From contig JAIOOS010000013.1 of NCBI GenBank assembly GCA_021414305.1, positions 62,001 to 126,000 on the forward strand: 64,000 nt of DNA. Direction: 5' to 3'. Source of the stretch: Burkholderiales bacterium (GTDB lineage Bacteria; Pseudomonadota; Gammaproteobacteria; Burkholderiales; Burkholderiaceae_C). The notes beneath the pieces are model-generated. The model was not told the DNA's origin and did no database searches. It was given only the letters and a program-made list of their open reading frames with translations. Of the stretch, positions 20,774-31,780 are shown one piece after another. The position numbers and the translations under genes were made by a program. Each line of letters starts with the position of its first letter. Position 1 is the stretch's first letter.

Positions 20774-22051
20774 CTACTTCGCCGCGTTCATCTGCTTGAC
20801 CACGTCCTCGACGCTGATCGAGCCGGCCGGCAAGGCGTTGTTGATGACCTGGGTGAACACCTCCTTCGGCTTGCCCGACATCACCTGCACGGGCGTGCCG
20901 AAGTAGTAGGTGTTGCCTTCATTGGCCTTGGCGAGCTGCCTGAAGTAGTCGGCGTGCGGGCCGCTGACCTTCGACGCGTCGGTCTTGATCCCCGTCTGCA
21001 CCAGCACGTTCTCGAGCCACTTGTTGCCCATCTCCGGGGTGGCCAGCGAGTTGAGGAAGGCAATGCCGATCTCCTTGCGCGGCGAGGCGGCGTTGACGAC
21101 GTAGCTGCCGCCGACGGCGAGCGACTTGCACTGGTTGCAGGCGCCGTTGTTCATCGCCGGCGACTGCATGATGCCGAGCGGGAAGCCCACCGGCTGGCCG
21201 CCCTTGTCGGGCGGATTGAAGGCGCGCGCGGTGTACCAGCTCGCCACCTGGAACATCAGCGCGCCCGGGTTGGTGTGGAAGTAGATGTGCGACTCGCCGA
21301 GCTTCAGGCTGGTGAAGCTGGCCGGAAAGGCGCCGGCGTCGACGAGCTGCTTGACGAAGGTGAGGGTCTCCACCACCCGCGGGTCGCTCCACGACAGCGT
21401 GCCCTTCATCAGCGCGTCGTAGTCCTTGAGCCCGAGCTTCTTCAGCAGCGCCTCGTGGGTGACGTAGCTGCCGGGAAAGGGCCGATCGCCCACGCCCTGC
21501 GCCATCGGCGTGATGCCCTTGGCCTTGGCCTTCTTCACCAGGTCGAGGAATTCGGCCTGGCTGAACTGGCCGTTCGCCGGCACCTTGACGCCGAGGTCGG
21601 CCATCAGCTTGGTGTTGTAGTAGACCTCGACCGTCGAAGCCTCGAGCGGGAAGCCGTAGGTGCCCTTGCCGAAGGTCCAGGCCTGCTTCGCCCAGGGCTC
21701 GACGTTGTTCCAGTTGATGCCGGTCGAGAGGTCGGCGAGCAGGTTGTTGTCGATGTAGTCGGTCTGGTCGACCTCGGCGTAGAAGACGTCGGGCGCCTGG
21801 CCGGCGCGCAGCGCGGTCTTCAGCGAGGCGTACAGCGCCGACTTCTCGTACCAGGTGATCTTGACCTTGACGCCCGGCCGGCTCGCCTCGAAGCCCTTGA
21901 TCGCGTCCTCGACGTAGGCCCGCTTGGCGACCTCGGCCGCCCAGTGGCTCCAGACGGTGAGCTCCTGCGCCAGCGCCGCGGTCGGCGCGGCGATGAGCGA
22001 CGCGAAGGCCGCGGCGGCGAGCACGCGCCAGTTGCTGGTGAATCTCGACAT
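20774..22051 (-). CDS. Extracellular sugar-binding protein of the ABC transporter
   Basis: Periplasmic binding protein of 425 residues. A Sec signal peptide covers residues 1-28 (cleavage after AALA) and the mature protein begins QELTVWSHW, a start shared by CUT1 family binding proteins. The body has the usual family landmarks (PDVFYAEVDQTDYI, YGFPLEASTVEVYYN, MFQVASWY). A CNQC motif in the C-terminal half is unusual and could form a disulfide. Upstream gene is the SDR; the ligand is inferred to be the sugar or sugar acid processed by this operon. Confidence 0.92.
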   Translation of the reverse strand: MSRFTSNWRVLAAAAFASLIAAPTAALAQELTVWSHWAAEVAKRAYVEDAIKGFEASRPGVKVKITWYEKSALYASLKTALRAGQAPDVFYAEVDQTDYIDNNLLADLSTGINWNNVEPWAKQAWTFGKGTYGFPLEASTVEVYYNTKLMADLGVKVPANGQFSQAEFLDLVKKAKAKGITPMAQGVGDRPFPGSYVTHEALLKKLGLKDYDALMKGTLSWSDPRVVETLTFVKQLVDAGAFPASFTSLKLGESHIYFHTNPGALMFQVASWYTARAFNPPDKGGQPVGFPLGIMQSPAMNNGACNQCKSLAVGGSYVVNAASPRKEIGIAFLNSLATPEMGNKWLENVLVQTGIKTDASKVSGPHADYFRQLAKANEGNTYYFGTPVQVMSGKPKEVFTQVINNALPAGSISVEDVVKQMNAAK

Positions 22052-22138
22052 GGTGTCTCCTTGAAGGACGTTGAACCGCTGTTCGCGATCGCGGGCGAGT
22101 GGGCTCGCCTCGAGGGTGGGTTGCCGCCGAGGCGGCGC

Positions 22139-22930
22139 TCAGGGCATGACGCTTCCGCCGTTGACCTCGATGATCTGGCCGGTGATGTAGCTCGACAGGC
22201 TCTCGCTCGCGAGAAAGAGAAAGGCGCCGCAGCACTCGTCGGCGCTGCCCAGGCGGCGCATCGGGATGGCGGCGGCCAGCTCCTTCAGCAGGGCCGGGGG
22301 CGTGTGCTGCTCGTGGATCGGCGTGTCGATGACGCCTGGCGAGACCGCATTGACCCGGATCTTGTCGCCGACCAGCTCCTTGGCGAGCGCCCGGGTGTAG
22401 GTGGAGACGAAGCCCTTGGTCGCCGAATACAGGCCGGCGCCGAAGCTGCCGCCGCTGCGCGCCGCCTGCGAGGTGACGTTGATGATCGAGCCGCCGCCGC
22501 CGCTGCGCATGAACGGGATGACGCTGCGCGAGAGCGCCATCATGGAGCGCGCGTTCTGCTGGAACACCTCGTCGATGATCGCGTCGTCGGCCTCGGCGAG
22601 CGCCACCCGGCGGACGAAGCCGCCGGCGTTGTTCACCAGCACGTCGATCCGGCCGAAGCGCGCGTGTGCGTCGGCCGCGAGGCGGGCCAGGCCGGCGCTG
22701 TCCTTCGCCTCGGCGGAAAAGGCCTCGGCATCGCCGCCGCCGGCGCGGATGCGCGCGACCAGCGCCTCGGCCTCAATGCGCTTCGAGCGGTAGTGCACGG
22801 CCACCGGCATGCCCCATGACGCGAACGCCAGCGCCACCGCCGCGCCGATGCCCGAGCTCGCGCCGGTAACGAGCGCGACCTTGCCGCGCAGGTCTTCGAA
22901 CGAGTGGAGGGGCTTCGCGAGGGTGGCCAT
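22139..22930 (-). CDS. SDR family oxidoreductase, candidate 2-keto-3-deoxy-rhamnonate (LRA5-like) or sugar dehydrogenase
   Basis: A classical short-chain dehydrogenase of 263 residues. The cofactor motif TGASSGIG is at 22-29, NNAG at 100-103, and the catalytic Ser-Tyr-Lys is S154, Y168, K172 (YSATK). Its position ten bases downstream of the L-rhamnonate dehydratase suggests it oxidises the 4-hydroxyl of the dehydratase product, as the LRA5 SDR does in the non-phosphorylated rhamnose pathway; a role as rhamnose 1-dehydrogenase (LRA1) is the alternative. Sequence alone does not settle which. Confidence 0.85.
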   Translation of the reverse strand: MATLAKPLHSFEDLRGKVALVTGASSGIGAAVALAFASWGMPVAVHYRSKRIEAEALVARIRAGGGDAEAFSAEAKDSAGLARLAADAHARFGRIDVLVNNAGGFVRRVALAEADDAIIDEVFQQNARSMMALSRSVIPFMRSGGGGSIINVTSQAARSGGSFGAGLYSATKGFVSTYTRALAKELVGDKIRVNAVSPGVIDTPIHEQHTPPALLKELAAAIPMRRLGSADECCGAFLFLASESLSSYITGQIIEVNGGSVMP

Positions 22931-22939
22931 GGCAAGGCG

Positions 22940-24124
22940 TCAGTGGAGATGCGGACGATGCAACTTGCAATCGGGGTTCAACCGCACTCCGAATCCCGGC
23001 GCGTCGAGCGCGCTCGCCTTCAGCCGCCCGCCCACGGGCACCGGCTCGTCGAGCAGCAGCGGCGTGAACATCGGCACCACCTTGTCGGCGGCGGGCGCCA
23101 TCATCAGGAACTCCGCGAACGGGCTGTTGTGCCGGGTGACGACGAAGTGATAGCTGTAGACCGAGGAGCCGTGCGGAACGACGAGCACGCCCTTCGCGTC
23201 GGCCATTGCCGAGATCTTGACGAGCTCGGTCATGCCGCCGCACCAGCCGACGTCGGGCTGCAGGATGTCGGCGCAACCCATCTCGAGCAGCATCCGGAAG
23301 CCCCAGCGGGTGGCCTCGTGCTCGCCGGTGGTGACCATCATTCCCTTCGGCACCGCCTGGCGAAGAGCGGCGTAGCCCCAGTAGTCGTCGGGCGGCAGGC
23401 ACTCCTCGAGCCACTTGAGGCCGTGCTCACGAGCGCCGGCGGCGAGCTTCGTCGCGTAGTCGAGGTCGAGGCTCATCCAGCAGTCGAACATCAGCCAGAA
23501 GTCCGGGCCGACCCGGGCGCGCATCGCCGCGAGCTGCCCGAGGTTGGCGCGCAAGCCCTCGTCGCCCTCGGCGGGGCCGTGCACCAGCGGCATCTTGCCG
23601 CCGACGAAGCCCATCTCCCGGGCCAGGTCCGGGCGAACGCCGGTGGCGTAGAACACGAGTTCGTCGCGCACCGGCCCGCCCAGCAAGGCATGCACCGGCT
23701 CCTTGCGCACCTTGGCGAGCAGGTCCCAGAGCGCGAGATCGACGCCCGAAATGGCGTTGAGCACCACGCCCTTGCGCCCGTAGAAGAGCGTCGCGCCGTA
23801 CATCTGCTCCCAGATCGTCTCGATCTGGTCGACCGACTTGCCCTCGACGAAACGGGCCAGGTGCTTCTCGACGATGAAGGCGCCGATCTCGCCGGCGGTG
23901 GTGACGCCGAAGCCGACCGTGCCGTCGCTCGCCTCGATCTCGACCACCAGCGTGCCGAGCACGTCGATGCCGAACGACTTGCGCGTAATCCGGTATTCGG
24001 GCCAGCGCGACATCGGCGTCGCGATCTGGCCGTCGATCCAGTGGCCGTCGGCCTGGTCGTGGTAGTCGCCGCCGCCGCCGCGCAGCGTGAAGGCGCGAAC
24101 CTGGCGGATCGTCGGCATGCTCAT
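22940..24124 (-). CDS. rhmD: L-rhamnonate dehydratase, enolase superfamily
   Basis: Removes water from L-rhamnonate to give 2-keto-3-deoxy-L-rhamnonate. The 394-residue protein is recognisably close to E. coli RhmD (YfaW) along its length: GGGDYHDQ and HWID near the N-terminus, [22 protein letters not shown], the C-terminal GRLKASAL and PGFGVRLN. Magnesium ligands are D214, E240 and E268, and the catalytic base is H318 in [10 protein letters not shown], with D291 as its partner. It is the first gene of the operon, 82 bases from a divergent LysR gene. Related acid-sugar dehydratases are possible, but the match favours 6-deoxy-L-mannonate. Confidence 0.92.
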   Translation of the reverse strand: MSMPTIRQVRAFTLRGGGGDYHDQADGHWIDGQIATPMSRWPEYRITRKSFGIDVLGTLVVEIEASDGTVGFGVTTAGEIGAFIVEKHLARFVEGKSVDQIETIWEQMYGATLFYGRKGVVLNAISGVDLALWDLLAKVRKEPVHALLGGPVRDELVFYATGVRPDLAREMGFVGGKMPLVHGPAEGDEGLRANLGQLAAMRARVGPDFWLMFDCWMSLDLDYATKLAAGAREHGLKWLEECLPPDDYWGYAALRQAVPKGMMVTTGEHEATRWGFRMLLEMGCADILQPDVGWCGGMTELVKISAMADAKGVLVVPHGSSVYSYHFVVTRHNSPFAEFLMMAPAADKVVPMFTPLLLDEPVPVGGRLKASALDAPGFGVRLNPDCKLHRPHLH

Positions 24125-24159
24125 GGCCGGGACTCTAGGAGGCCGGCCAATAACAATCC

Positions 24160-24184
24160 AATCGAAAAAGCGGAGCGTCCGATT
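24160..24184. promoter_or_regulatory. Candidate LysR operator in the lysR-rhmD intergenic region
   Basis: The 82-base gap between the divergent genes contains an inverted repeat AATCG (24160-24164) and CGATT (24180-24184) separated by 15 bases, within a markedly AT-rich patch for this genome. LysR proteins usually bind an interrupted palindrome in exactly such a shared intergenic region. The arms are short, so this is tentative. Confidence 0.35.
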
Positions 24185-24206
24185 CGTATTTGCTATCGTC
24201 CCCGCG

Positions 24207-25199
24207 ATGACCTCTCCCGCCCTTCCCGCCGCGCTCGCCCACCGGTTGCGCTACCGGCACCTGATGCTGCTGCAGCAGCTCGGCGAGCTCGGCAACCTGC
24301 ACCGCGCCGCCGAGGCCATCAGCCTGGCGCAGCCGAGCGCGAGCAAGATGCTTCGCGACCTGGAGCTCGCGTTCGGGTTCCCGCTGTTCGAGCGCAGCGC
24401 GAAGGGCATGGGCGTCACCGAGCTGGGCCGCCATGTCGTCGAGTTCGCCGGCTCGGCCCTGGTCGACTTCGAGCGCTTCGTCGCCGACCTCGAGGCCAAG
24501 CGACGCGGCGGCTTCGGCCAGATCGTCGTCGGCGGCATCATGGGCGCAGCGCCCGACGTGGTGGCGCGGGCCGTCGCCGACCTGAAGAAGAAGCGGCCGC
24601 TGCTGGCGATACGCATCCTCGGCGAGACCAGCGACCAATTGCTCGACCTGCTGCAGCGCCGCGAGCTCGATCTCGCCGTCGGCCGCTTCAGCGCACCGAT
24701 GCAGCACAACCGGTTCGACTTCGAGCCGCTCGCCAACGAGCTGCTGTGCGCCGTGGTCCGCAACGGCCACGCGCTCTGCCGGGCCAGGTCGTTGCGGCTG
24801 GCCGACCTGGTGAGCTGGCCGTGGGTGCTGCAGCTCCTCTCGAGCCCGGCCCGCCAGCTCATGGAGGACGAATTCGCCCAGGCCAACCTGCGCACGCCGG
24901 AGAACCTGGTCGAGTGCGGCTCGATCTTCGCCATGCTGCAGCTTCTGCAGTCCAGCGACGCGGTCGCGGTCCTTCCGGAATCGGTGGTGCGCGACTCGCT
25001 GGACACCGGCCTGCTGCGGCGGCTGCCGGTCGGCGTGGGCGGCAAGCTCTCCGACTTCGGCGTGCTCACCCGCAAGGCCGAGCCGCTCGGCCCGGCCGCC
25101 CTCGAGCTGGTGGCGCTGATGCGCGTCTATGCGGCGCGCATGACCCGGCGCAACCTGGCGAGCCTGAAGCGGGCGAAGAAGCCCCGGATCAGTGCCTGA
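24207..25199 (+). CDS. LysR family transcriptional regulator
   Basis: A 330-residue regulator. The N-terminal winged helix-turn-helix spans about residues 10-70 ([20 protein letters not shown], then SKMLRDLE and [14 protein letters not shown]), and the C-terminal ~230 residues are a LysR substrate-binding domain ([22 protein letters not shown]). It belongs to the subgroup that regulates sugar and aromatic catabolism (GbpR/GalR-like). ATG at 24207 was chosen over an earlier in-frame start because it gives the standard N-terminus. It is divergent from rhmD and most likely controls that operon. Its 3' end overlaps the converging yadH-like gene by 11 bases. Confidence 0.92.
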   Translation: MTSPALPAALAHRLRYRHLMLLQQLGELGNLHRAAEAISLAQPSASKMLRDLELAFGFPLFERSAKGMGVTELGRHVVEFAGSALVDFERFVADLEAKRRGGFGQIVVGGIMGAAPDVVARAVADLKKKRPLLAIRILGETSDQLLDLLQRRELDLAVGRFSAPMQHNRFDFEPLANELLCAVVRNGHALCRARSLRLADLVSWPWVLQLLSSPARQLMEDEFAQANLRTPENLVECGSIFAMLQLLQSSDAVAVLPESVVRDSLDTGLLRRLPVGVGGKLSDFGVLTRKAEPLGPAALELVALMRVYAARMTRRNLASLKRAKKPRISA

Positions 25200-25988
25200 T
25201 CTTGTAGCCGATCTTCAGCAGGTGCAGGCAGAGGCCGCAGACGACGACGAGGCTGGTGCCCACCACCGCCAGGCTGAGCCAGGGCGAGACGTCGCTGGTG
25301 CCGAAGAAGCCGTGACGGAAGCCGTCGATCATGTAGAAGAACGGGTTCAGGTGGCTCACGGCCTTCCAGACCGGCGGCAGCGAGTGCACCGAGTAGAAGA
25401 CGCCCGAGAGGAACGTCATCGGCATGATGATGAAGTTCTGGAACGCGGCGATCTGGTCGAACTTCTCCGCCCACAGGCCGGCCACCAGGCCGAGCGCGCC
25501 CATCAGCGCCGCGCCGGCGAGGGTGAAGACGATGATCCAGAGCGGGTTGGCGAGGTGCAGCGGCGCGAACCAGATCGTCACCAGCATCACTCCGGTGCCG
25601 ACGGCGACGCCGCGCACGATCGAGGCGCCCACGTAGGCCGCGAACCAGGCCCAGTGCGAGAGCGGCGCGACCAGCAGGAAGACGAGGTTGCCGGTGATCT
25701 TGCTCTGGATCAGCGAGGAGCTCGAATTGGCGAAGGCGTTCTGCAGCACGCTCATCATCACCAGTCCGGGGATCAGGAAGCTGGTGTAGCCGACGCCGCC
25801 CGACACGGCGACCCGCCCTTCCAGCACGTGGCCGAAGATCAGCAGGTAGAGCACCGCCGTCAGCACCGGCGCGGCGACGGTCTGGAAGCTCACCTTCCAG
25901 AAGCGCAGCACCTCCTTGTAGAGCAGGGTGCGGGTGCCGGCGAAGATCCCGGTCTCGGTGGAGACGCGCGGCGCCGTCGTTGCAGCGC

Positions 25989-25992
<4 letters not shown>
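25189..25992 (-). CDS. ABC-2 type transporter permease, YadH-like
   Basis: Inner-membrane permease of 267 residues with six predicted helices, closely resembling E. coli YadH (motifs FLIPGLVMMSVLQNAFAN, LSGVFYSVHSLPP, HLNPFFYMIDGFRHGFFG). It pairs with the ATPase encoded immediately upstream, whose stop overlaps this ATG by four bases. Substrate unknown; the family is annotated as an exporter. In many Betaproteobacteria this pair lies directly upstream of bolA-murA, but here a 10-kb block intervenes. Confidence 0.92.
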
Positions 25993-26912
<920 letters not shown>

Positions 26913-27025
26913 GAGGGGCGCGATTGTAGGCAGCGCCCCGGGAGTCTGTGCCGCGCAGCCCCGGGTCGGGCTAGGGCGCGAACCGATGGAAGACCCCGGG
27001 GGGCGGTGCTAGATTGCGCTGAGCC

Positions 27026-27691
27026 ATGGCCTCGCAGACGAAGAAACCGCGGCGCACCGCCGAGCGCATCCTGGACACCACGCTCGACCTCTTCAACCGT
27101 CTCGGCGAGCCCAACGTCTCGACCACGCTCATCTCGGCCGAGCTCGGCATCAGCCCCGGCAACCTGTACTACCACTACCCGGCCAAGGACGAGCTGATCA
27201 CGCGGCTGTTCGACCGCTACGACGCGGCCCTCGCCGAGCTGCTGCGCGCCGCCGACGACGTGGCCGACGTCGAGGACGCGTGGCTCTTCTTCCACGTGCT
27301 GTTCGAGCTGATCTGGGCCTACCGTTTCCTCTACCGCGACCTCAACGACCTGCTGTCGAACAACCGCAAGCTCGAGACCCACTTCCCCTTCGTCCTGCAG
27401 CGCAAGACCCGCGCGGTGCAGACGATCCTCGACCGCATCGCCCGGGGCGGCGCGCTTTTGCTGGAACACCGCGACGCCGAGCCCGTGGCCACGGCGATGG
27501 TGGTCGTGCTCACCTACTGGCTGAGCTTCGAATACGTGAAGAACCCGCGCAAGGCGCTCGAGGCCGAAAGCGCAGGGCCTGCCCTCCTGCGCGGCGCCTT
27601 TCACGTGCTCACCCTGCTCTCGCCCTACCTCGACGAGGAGGGCAGGCAGCACCTGCACGCCCTCGCCTCCCGTTATCTCGCCCCGCACTGA
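27026..27691 (+). CDS. TetR/AcrR family transcriptional regulator
   Basis: A 221-residue regulator. The N-terminal helix-turn-helix reads TAERILDTTLDLFNRLG, then SAELGISPGNLYYHYPAKDEL, the canonical TetR recognition-helix region. The C-terminal domain (residues ~75-215) is helical with many aromatic residues (FFHVLFELIWAYRFLYRDL), suggesting a hydrophobic ligand. It is divergent from yadGH and 10 bases upstream of a TPR protein gene in the same direction, so either neighbour could be its target. Confidence 0.9.
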   Translation: MASQTKKPRRTAERILDTTLDLFNRLGEPNVSTTLISAELGISPGNLYYHYPAKDELITRLFDRYDAALAELLRAADDVADVEDAWLFFHVLFELIWAYRFLYRDLNDLLSNNRKLETHFPFVLQRKTRAVQTILDRIARGGALLLEHRDAEPVATAMVVVLTYWLSFEYVKNPRKALEAESAGPALLRGAFHVLTLLSPYLDEEGRQHLHALASRYLAPH

Positions 27692-27701
27692 GGAGACCTG
27701 C

Positions 27702-28487
27702 ATGGCCAAATGGACCGCCTTCCCCCACGCCGCCGACGCCTACACCTACGACGCCGCGGCCCTGAAGAAGAAGTGGGCGCGGCTGCATGCCGGCGACGCC
27801 GAGCCGCTGCCCAGGGACGAATCGGTGCTCGCGGCGTGGGCGCTGTTCCACGCCGGCCAGTTCCAGAAGGCGACCGAGGCCGGGCTCAAGGCGCATGCGG
27901 CGGGCGCGGGCGCCGGCATGACCGTCGCCAACAAGGCGCAGTCGATCTACGCCACCTACCTCGAGAACAGCGAGAAGACCAAGCTCGCCCTGCTCTACGA
28001 GGTGGCAGAGCGCGCCGAGGCGCGGACCAAGGAAGACCCGAAGGACGCCAACGCCTGGTACTGCATGGCCTACGCGCTCGGGCGCTACAGCCAGGGCATC
28101 AGCATCGCCAAGGCGCTCACGCAGGGCCTGGGCGCCAAGGTCAAGAACGCGCTCGAGACGACGATCAAGCTCTCGCCCAAGCACGCCGACGCGCACACCG
28201 CGCTCGGCGCCTTCCACGCAGAGATCATCGACAAGGTCGGCTCGCTGCTCGGCCGAACGCAGGGCGCGAGCAAGGAGGCGGGCCTGGCCAGCTACAAGAC
28301 GGCGCTGAAGCTCAACCCCGGGTCGGCGATCGCCATGGTCGAGTACGCGAACGGCCTGGTCATGCTCGAGGGCGACAAGCGCATGAAGGAAGCGACTAAG
28401 CTGTACGAGGACGCCGCGGCGTGCGAGCCGCTCGACGCGATGGAGCGGCTCGACGTGGAGATGGCCAAGGCCGAGCTGGAAGACTGA
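27702..28487 (+). CDS. TPR-like hypothetical protein
   Basis: A cytoplasmic-looking 261-residue helical protein without signal peptide. Tetratricopeptide-like units are visible: AWYCMAYALGRYSQGISIAKAL, then HADAHTALGAFHAEI and AGLASYKTALKLNPGSAIAM, with the closing helix EATKLYEDAAACEPLDAMER. A GAGGAG ribosome-binding site precedes the ATG. It follows the TetR gene by ten bases and is followed by a possibly cotranslated exported protein. Probably a scaffold or interaction protein; no partner can be named. Confidence 0.75.
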   Translation: MAKWTAFPHAADAYTYDAAALKKKWARLHAGDAEPLPRDESVLAAWALFHAGQFQKATEAGLKAHAAGAGAGMTVANKAQSIYATYLENSEKTKLALLYEVAERAEARTKEDPKDANAWYCMAYALGRYSQGISIAKALTQGLGAKVKNALETTIKLSPKHADAHTALGAFHAEIIDKVGSLLGRTQGASKEAGLASYKTALKLNPGSAIAMVEYANGLVMLEGDKRMKEATKLYEDAAACEPLDAMERLDVEMAKAELED

Positions 28488-28488
28488 C

Positions 28489-28944
28489 TTGACTGCCGCC
28501 ACCCGAACGCTGCTCGCCATCGGCCTGCTGCTCGCCGCGACCTGTGCGACCGCGGACCGATTTGCCCGGATCGTCGAAGAAGGAGGCGAGCCCACGGTCA
28601 CGGCAGGCGGCTACCTCGTCAACCAGAAGCGAGTCGCCGTGCAGAAGGAGTTGACGCAGCGGCCGCCGACTCCCGGCGAGCTGGGCCTGACGTTGCCCCC
28701 GGGCGCGAAACTGCAGATCGAAGGAACGGCCAGACAGATTGCCCAGTACCACCCGGCGTGGCGGGTTTACGAGTACCGGATAGAGATGTCGCGCGCCGCG
28801 TTCGTCGAGCATTTCCAGAAGCAGGGCATGAGCTTCGATCGGTCGGCGAACAACCTGAAGTTCGGCAACGGCAGCGGGGACTTCATCGACGGGTTCTCCG
28901 GGGAGACGATGAAGAGTTTCAGAATCTGGCGAAAGCCGCAGTAG
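28489..28944 (+). CDS. Small exported hypothetical protein
   Basis: A 151-residue protein with a Sec signal peptide (residues 1-22, TCATA cleavage region). I cannot place the mature domain in a family; it contains TVTAGGYLVNQKRVAV and YHPAWRVYEYRIEMSRAAFVEHF. The start is TTG at 28489, one base after the TPR gene stop, which points to translational coupling. The end lies 14 bases from the converging acyltransferase gene. Confidence 0.65.
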   Translation: MTAATRTLLAIGLLLAATCATADRFARIVEEGGEPTVTAGGYLVNQKRVAVQKELTQRPPTPGELGLTLPPGAKLQIEGTARQIAQYHPAWRVYEYRIEMSRAAFVEHFQKQGMSFDRSANNLKFGNGSGDFIDGFSGETMKSFRIWRKPQ

Positions 28945-28958
28945 CGACGACGCGGCGC

Positions 28959-30410
28959 TCAGACCTCGTCCGGCCCGCCCCAGGGCAGCATCATCGCCAG
29001 CAGCAGCAGCTTCTCGAACTCGGGCTCGAAGCAGTCGACGATCGCCTGCGGGTCCGGGCACAGGGCCTCGTCGGTGATCAGGCCGAACTGCACGCCGCCG
29101 CCGTACGAGAGGATGCTGACGCCGACGCCGATGTCGCCCGAGGCCGGCACCCAGAACATGGTCTGCTTCAGGGTCGCGCCGCAGAACTGCAGCGGCACGC
29201 CCGGCCCGGGCACGTTGGTCATGACCGCCGTCGCCTTCTTGGCGAAGAGGCCGAGGATCATGTCCTGGATCGGCTTGGCGAGCTGGCCCGCGACCGCCAG
29301 CACGGCGAAGGCGAGCAGCGGCTGGTAGCTCGCCTTGAGCGCGTTCATGCGCGCGCGCACCGCGTAGACGCGCGCCACCGGGTTGTCGATGCCGATCGGC
29401 AGCACCAGCGGCGCCAGGCCGAAACGGTTGCCGAGCTTCCACGCCTGGTCGAGCGGGCGCAGGTTCACCGGCACCATCGCCCGGATCTCCTTGCCCGCGG
29501 GGTCGTCGCCCTGGTTGCGCAGCCAGTCGCCGATCGCGCCGGAAGCGCAGGCGAGCAGCACGTCGTTGATCGAGCAGCCGAGCGCCTTGCCGATCCACTT
29601 CACCTGCTCGAGCGGCAGCGGCTCGCCCCAGGCGACGCGCTTCCTGCCGCTCGGCTTGCCCTTGAGCAGGGTCGGCGAGTCGTCTTCCATCATCGCCAGC
29701 GCGGTGACGTCGCCCAGCACCTTGGCCGCCGTGCGGGCGCCGTCGATCGAGCTGGCGAGACCCTTCTGCGGGTCGGCCAGGCCTTCGAGGGCGCGGGCGA
29801 TGCTCGCCTCGACCATCCCGGCGGCCTTGGCCGAGAGGCCGCCGAGCGGCTTCAGCACGTCGCTGAGCCAGTCGGAGCCGTCGACCTCGGCGCTCGCCGC
29901 GCGGCGCTTGCGCACGGGCGGGTCGCTGCCGCCGTCGGTCACGGTCATCATCACGGAGATCAGGGCGATGCCGTCGCCGATGCAGTGATGGATGCGGGCG
30001 ATCAGCGCGCTGCCGCCGTCGTAGCTCTCGATCAGGCGGAACTGCCAGAGCGGGCGCTCGGGATCGAGCGGCGTCGTCGCCAGCTCGCCGACGCGCGCCT
30101 GCAGCGCCTCGCGCTCGCTCAGGCCCTTGGCGCGAACCAGCTTCTCGCGCACGACGTGGTGGTGGATGTCGAAGCCCTCGTCGGCCACCCACCAGGCGGC
30201 GCCGGTCGCGTCGCGAACGACGACCTGGCGAAAGCGGTCGTACTGGAGCAGCTTCTCGGCGATGCGCGCGCACAGCACGTCGTAGGCGATCTTCGGCTGC
30301 AGCAGCCAGACGCCGATGATCATCATCAGGTTGACGTCGTTGTCCATGCGCAACCACGCGGTGTCCACGCGCGACATGCGCTCTCGGGCGGCGGCAGGCA
30401 TCGTCGTCAT
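28959..30410 (-). CDS. Wax ester synthase/diacylglycerol O-acyltransferase (WS/DGAT)
   Basis: Bifunctional acyltransferase that joins acyl-CoA to long-chain alcohols or diacylglycerol, making neutral storage lipid. It has 483 residues. The catalytic HHxxxDG motif is HHCIGDG at 141-147; the family's PLW motif is at 120-122, and the C-terminal-half motif NDVLLA is present within SINDVLLACASGA. ATG at 30410 gives the usual start just before MSRVDTAWLRMD; an upstream in-frame start adds 29 unlikely residues. It is divergent from an acyl-CoA-binding protein gene across a 99-base gap, consistent with a shared role in acyl-CoA use. Confidence 0.93.
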   Translation of the reverse strand: MTTMPAAARERMSRVDTAWLRMDNDVNLMMIIGVWLLQPKIAYDVLCARIAEKLLQYDRFRQVVVRDATGAAWWVADEGFDIHHHVVREKLVRAKGLSEREALQARVGELATTPLDPERPLWQFRLIESYDGGSALIARIHHCIGDGIALISVMMTVTDGGSDPPVRKRRAASAEVDGSDWLSDVLKPLGGLSAKAAGMVEASIARALEGLADPQKGLASSIDGARTAAKVLGDVTALAMMEDDSPTLLKGKPSGRKRVAWGEPLPLEQVKWIGKALGCSINDVLLACASGAIGDWLRNQGDDPAGKEIRAMVPVNLRPLDQAWKLGNRFGLAPLVLPIGIDNPVARVYAVRARMNALKASYQPLLAFAVLAVAGQLAKPIQDMILGLFAKKATAVMTNVPGPGVPLQFCGATLKQTMFWVPASGDIGVGVSILSYGGGVQFGLITDEALCPDPQAIVDCFEPEFEKLLLLAMMLPWGGPDEV

Positions 30411-30509
30411 GGCCGGAAGATCGGCGGTTGCGAAGGGGCGATCAAGATGCTGGGTAACATGAGCGCCGTCAATCGCGACTTTCACCCAACGAGACAACGG
30501 AGACCTGTG

Positions 30510-30764
30510 ATGGCAGACCTCAAGGCGCAGTTCGAGACAGCGGTGGCCGAGTCGAAGAGCCTGCCGGAAAAGCCCGACAACATGACCCTGCTCAAGCTCT
30601 ACGCGCTCTACAAGCAGGCCTCGAGCGGCGACGCCGACGGCAAGCGCCCGGGCTTCGGCGACATGGTCGGGCGTGCCAAGTGGGACGCCTGGAACGGCCT
30701 GAAGGGCAAGTCGGGCGACGAGGCGATGCAGGAATACGTCGACCTGATCGAGTCGTTGAAGTAG
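30510..30764 (+). CDS. Acyl-CoA-binding protein
   Basis: An 84-residue four-helix protein that binds long-chain acyl-CoA. The canonical signature is intact: LYALYKQAxxGD, then RAKWDAWNGLKGKSGDEAM and EYVDLIESL. ATG at 30510 is preceded by CGGAGA. Most bacteria lack this protein; its divergent pairing with the WS/DGAT suggests it buffers or delivers acyl-CoA for storage-lipid synthesis. Confidence 0.95.
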   Translation: MADLKAQFETAVAESKSLPEKPDNMTLLKLYALYKQASSGDADGKRPGFGDMVGRAKWDAWNGLKGKSGDEAMQEYVDLIESLK

Positions 30765-30792
30765 CGGTCGCCGGGTCTCGCCGGAGGCGATC

Positions 30793-31734
<942 letters not shown>

Positions 31735-31780
31735 GGGCTGTCCGGATAGAGGGTGGGAGCGCGGGCGGGCAGGCCCGACG

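Noticed and set aside
18948..20906. 652-residue plus-strand open frame opposite the two permease genes
   Set aside because: Very high Asp/Arg/His/Gln content and exact antisense position over two permeases mark it as a shadow frame.
30411..30509. A -10/-35 promoter pair in the gap between the WS/DGAT and acyl-CoA-binding genes
   Set aside because: TTGCGA and TAACAT are present but 21 bases apart, too far for sigma-70.
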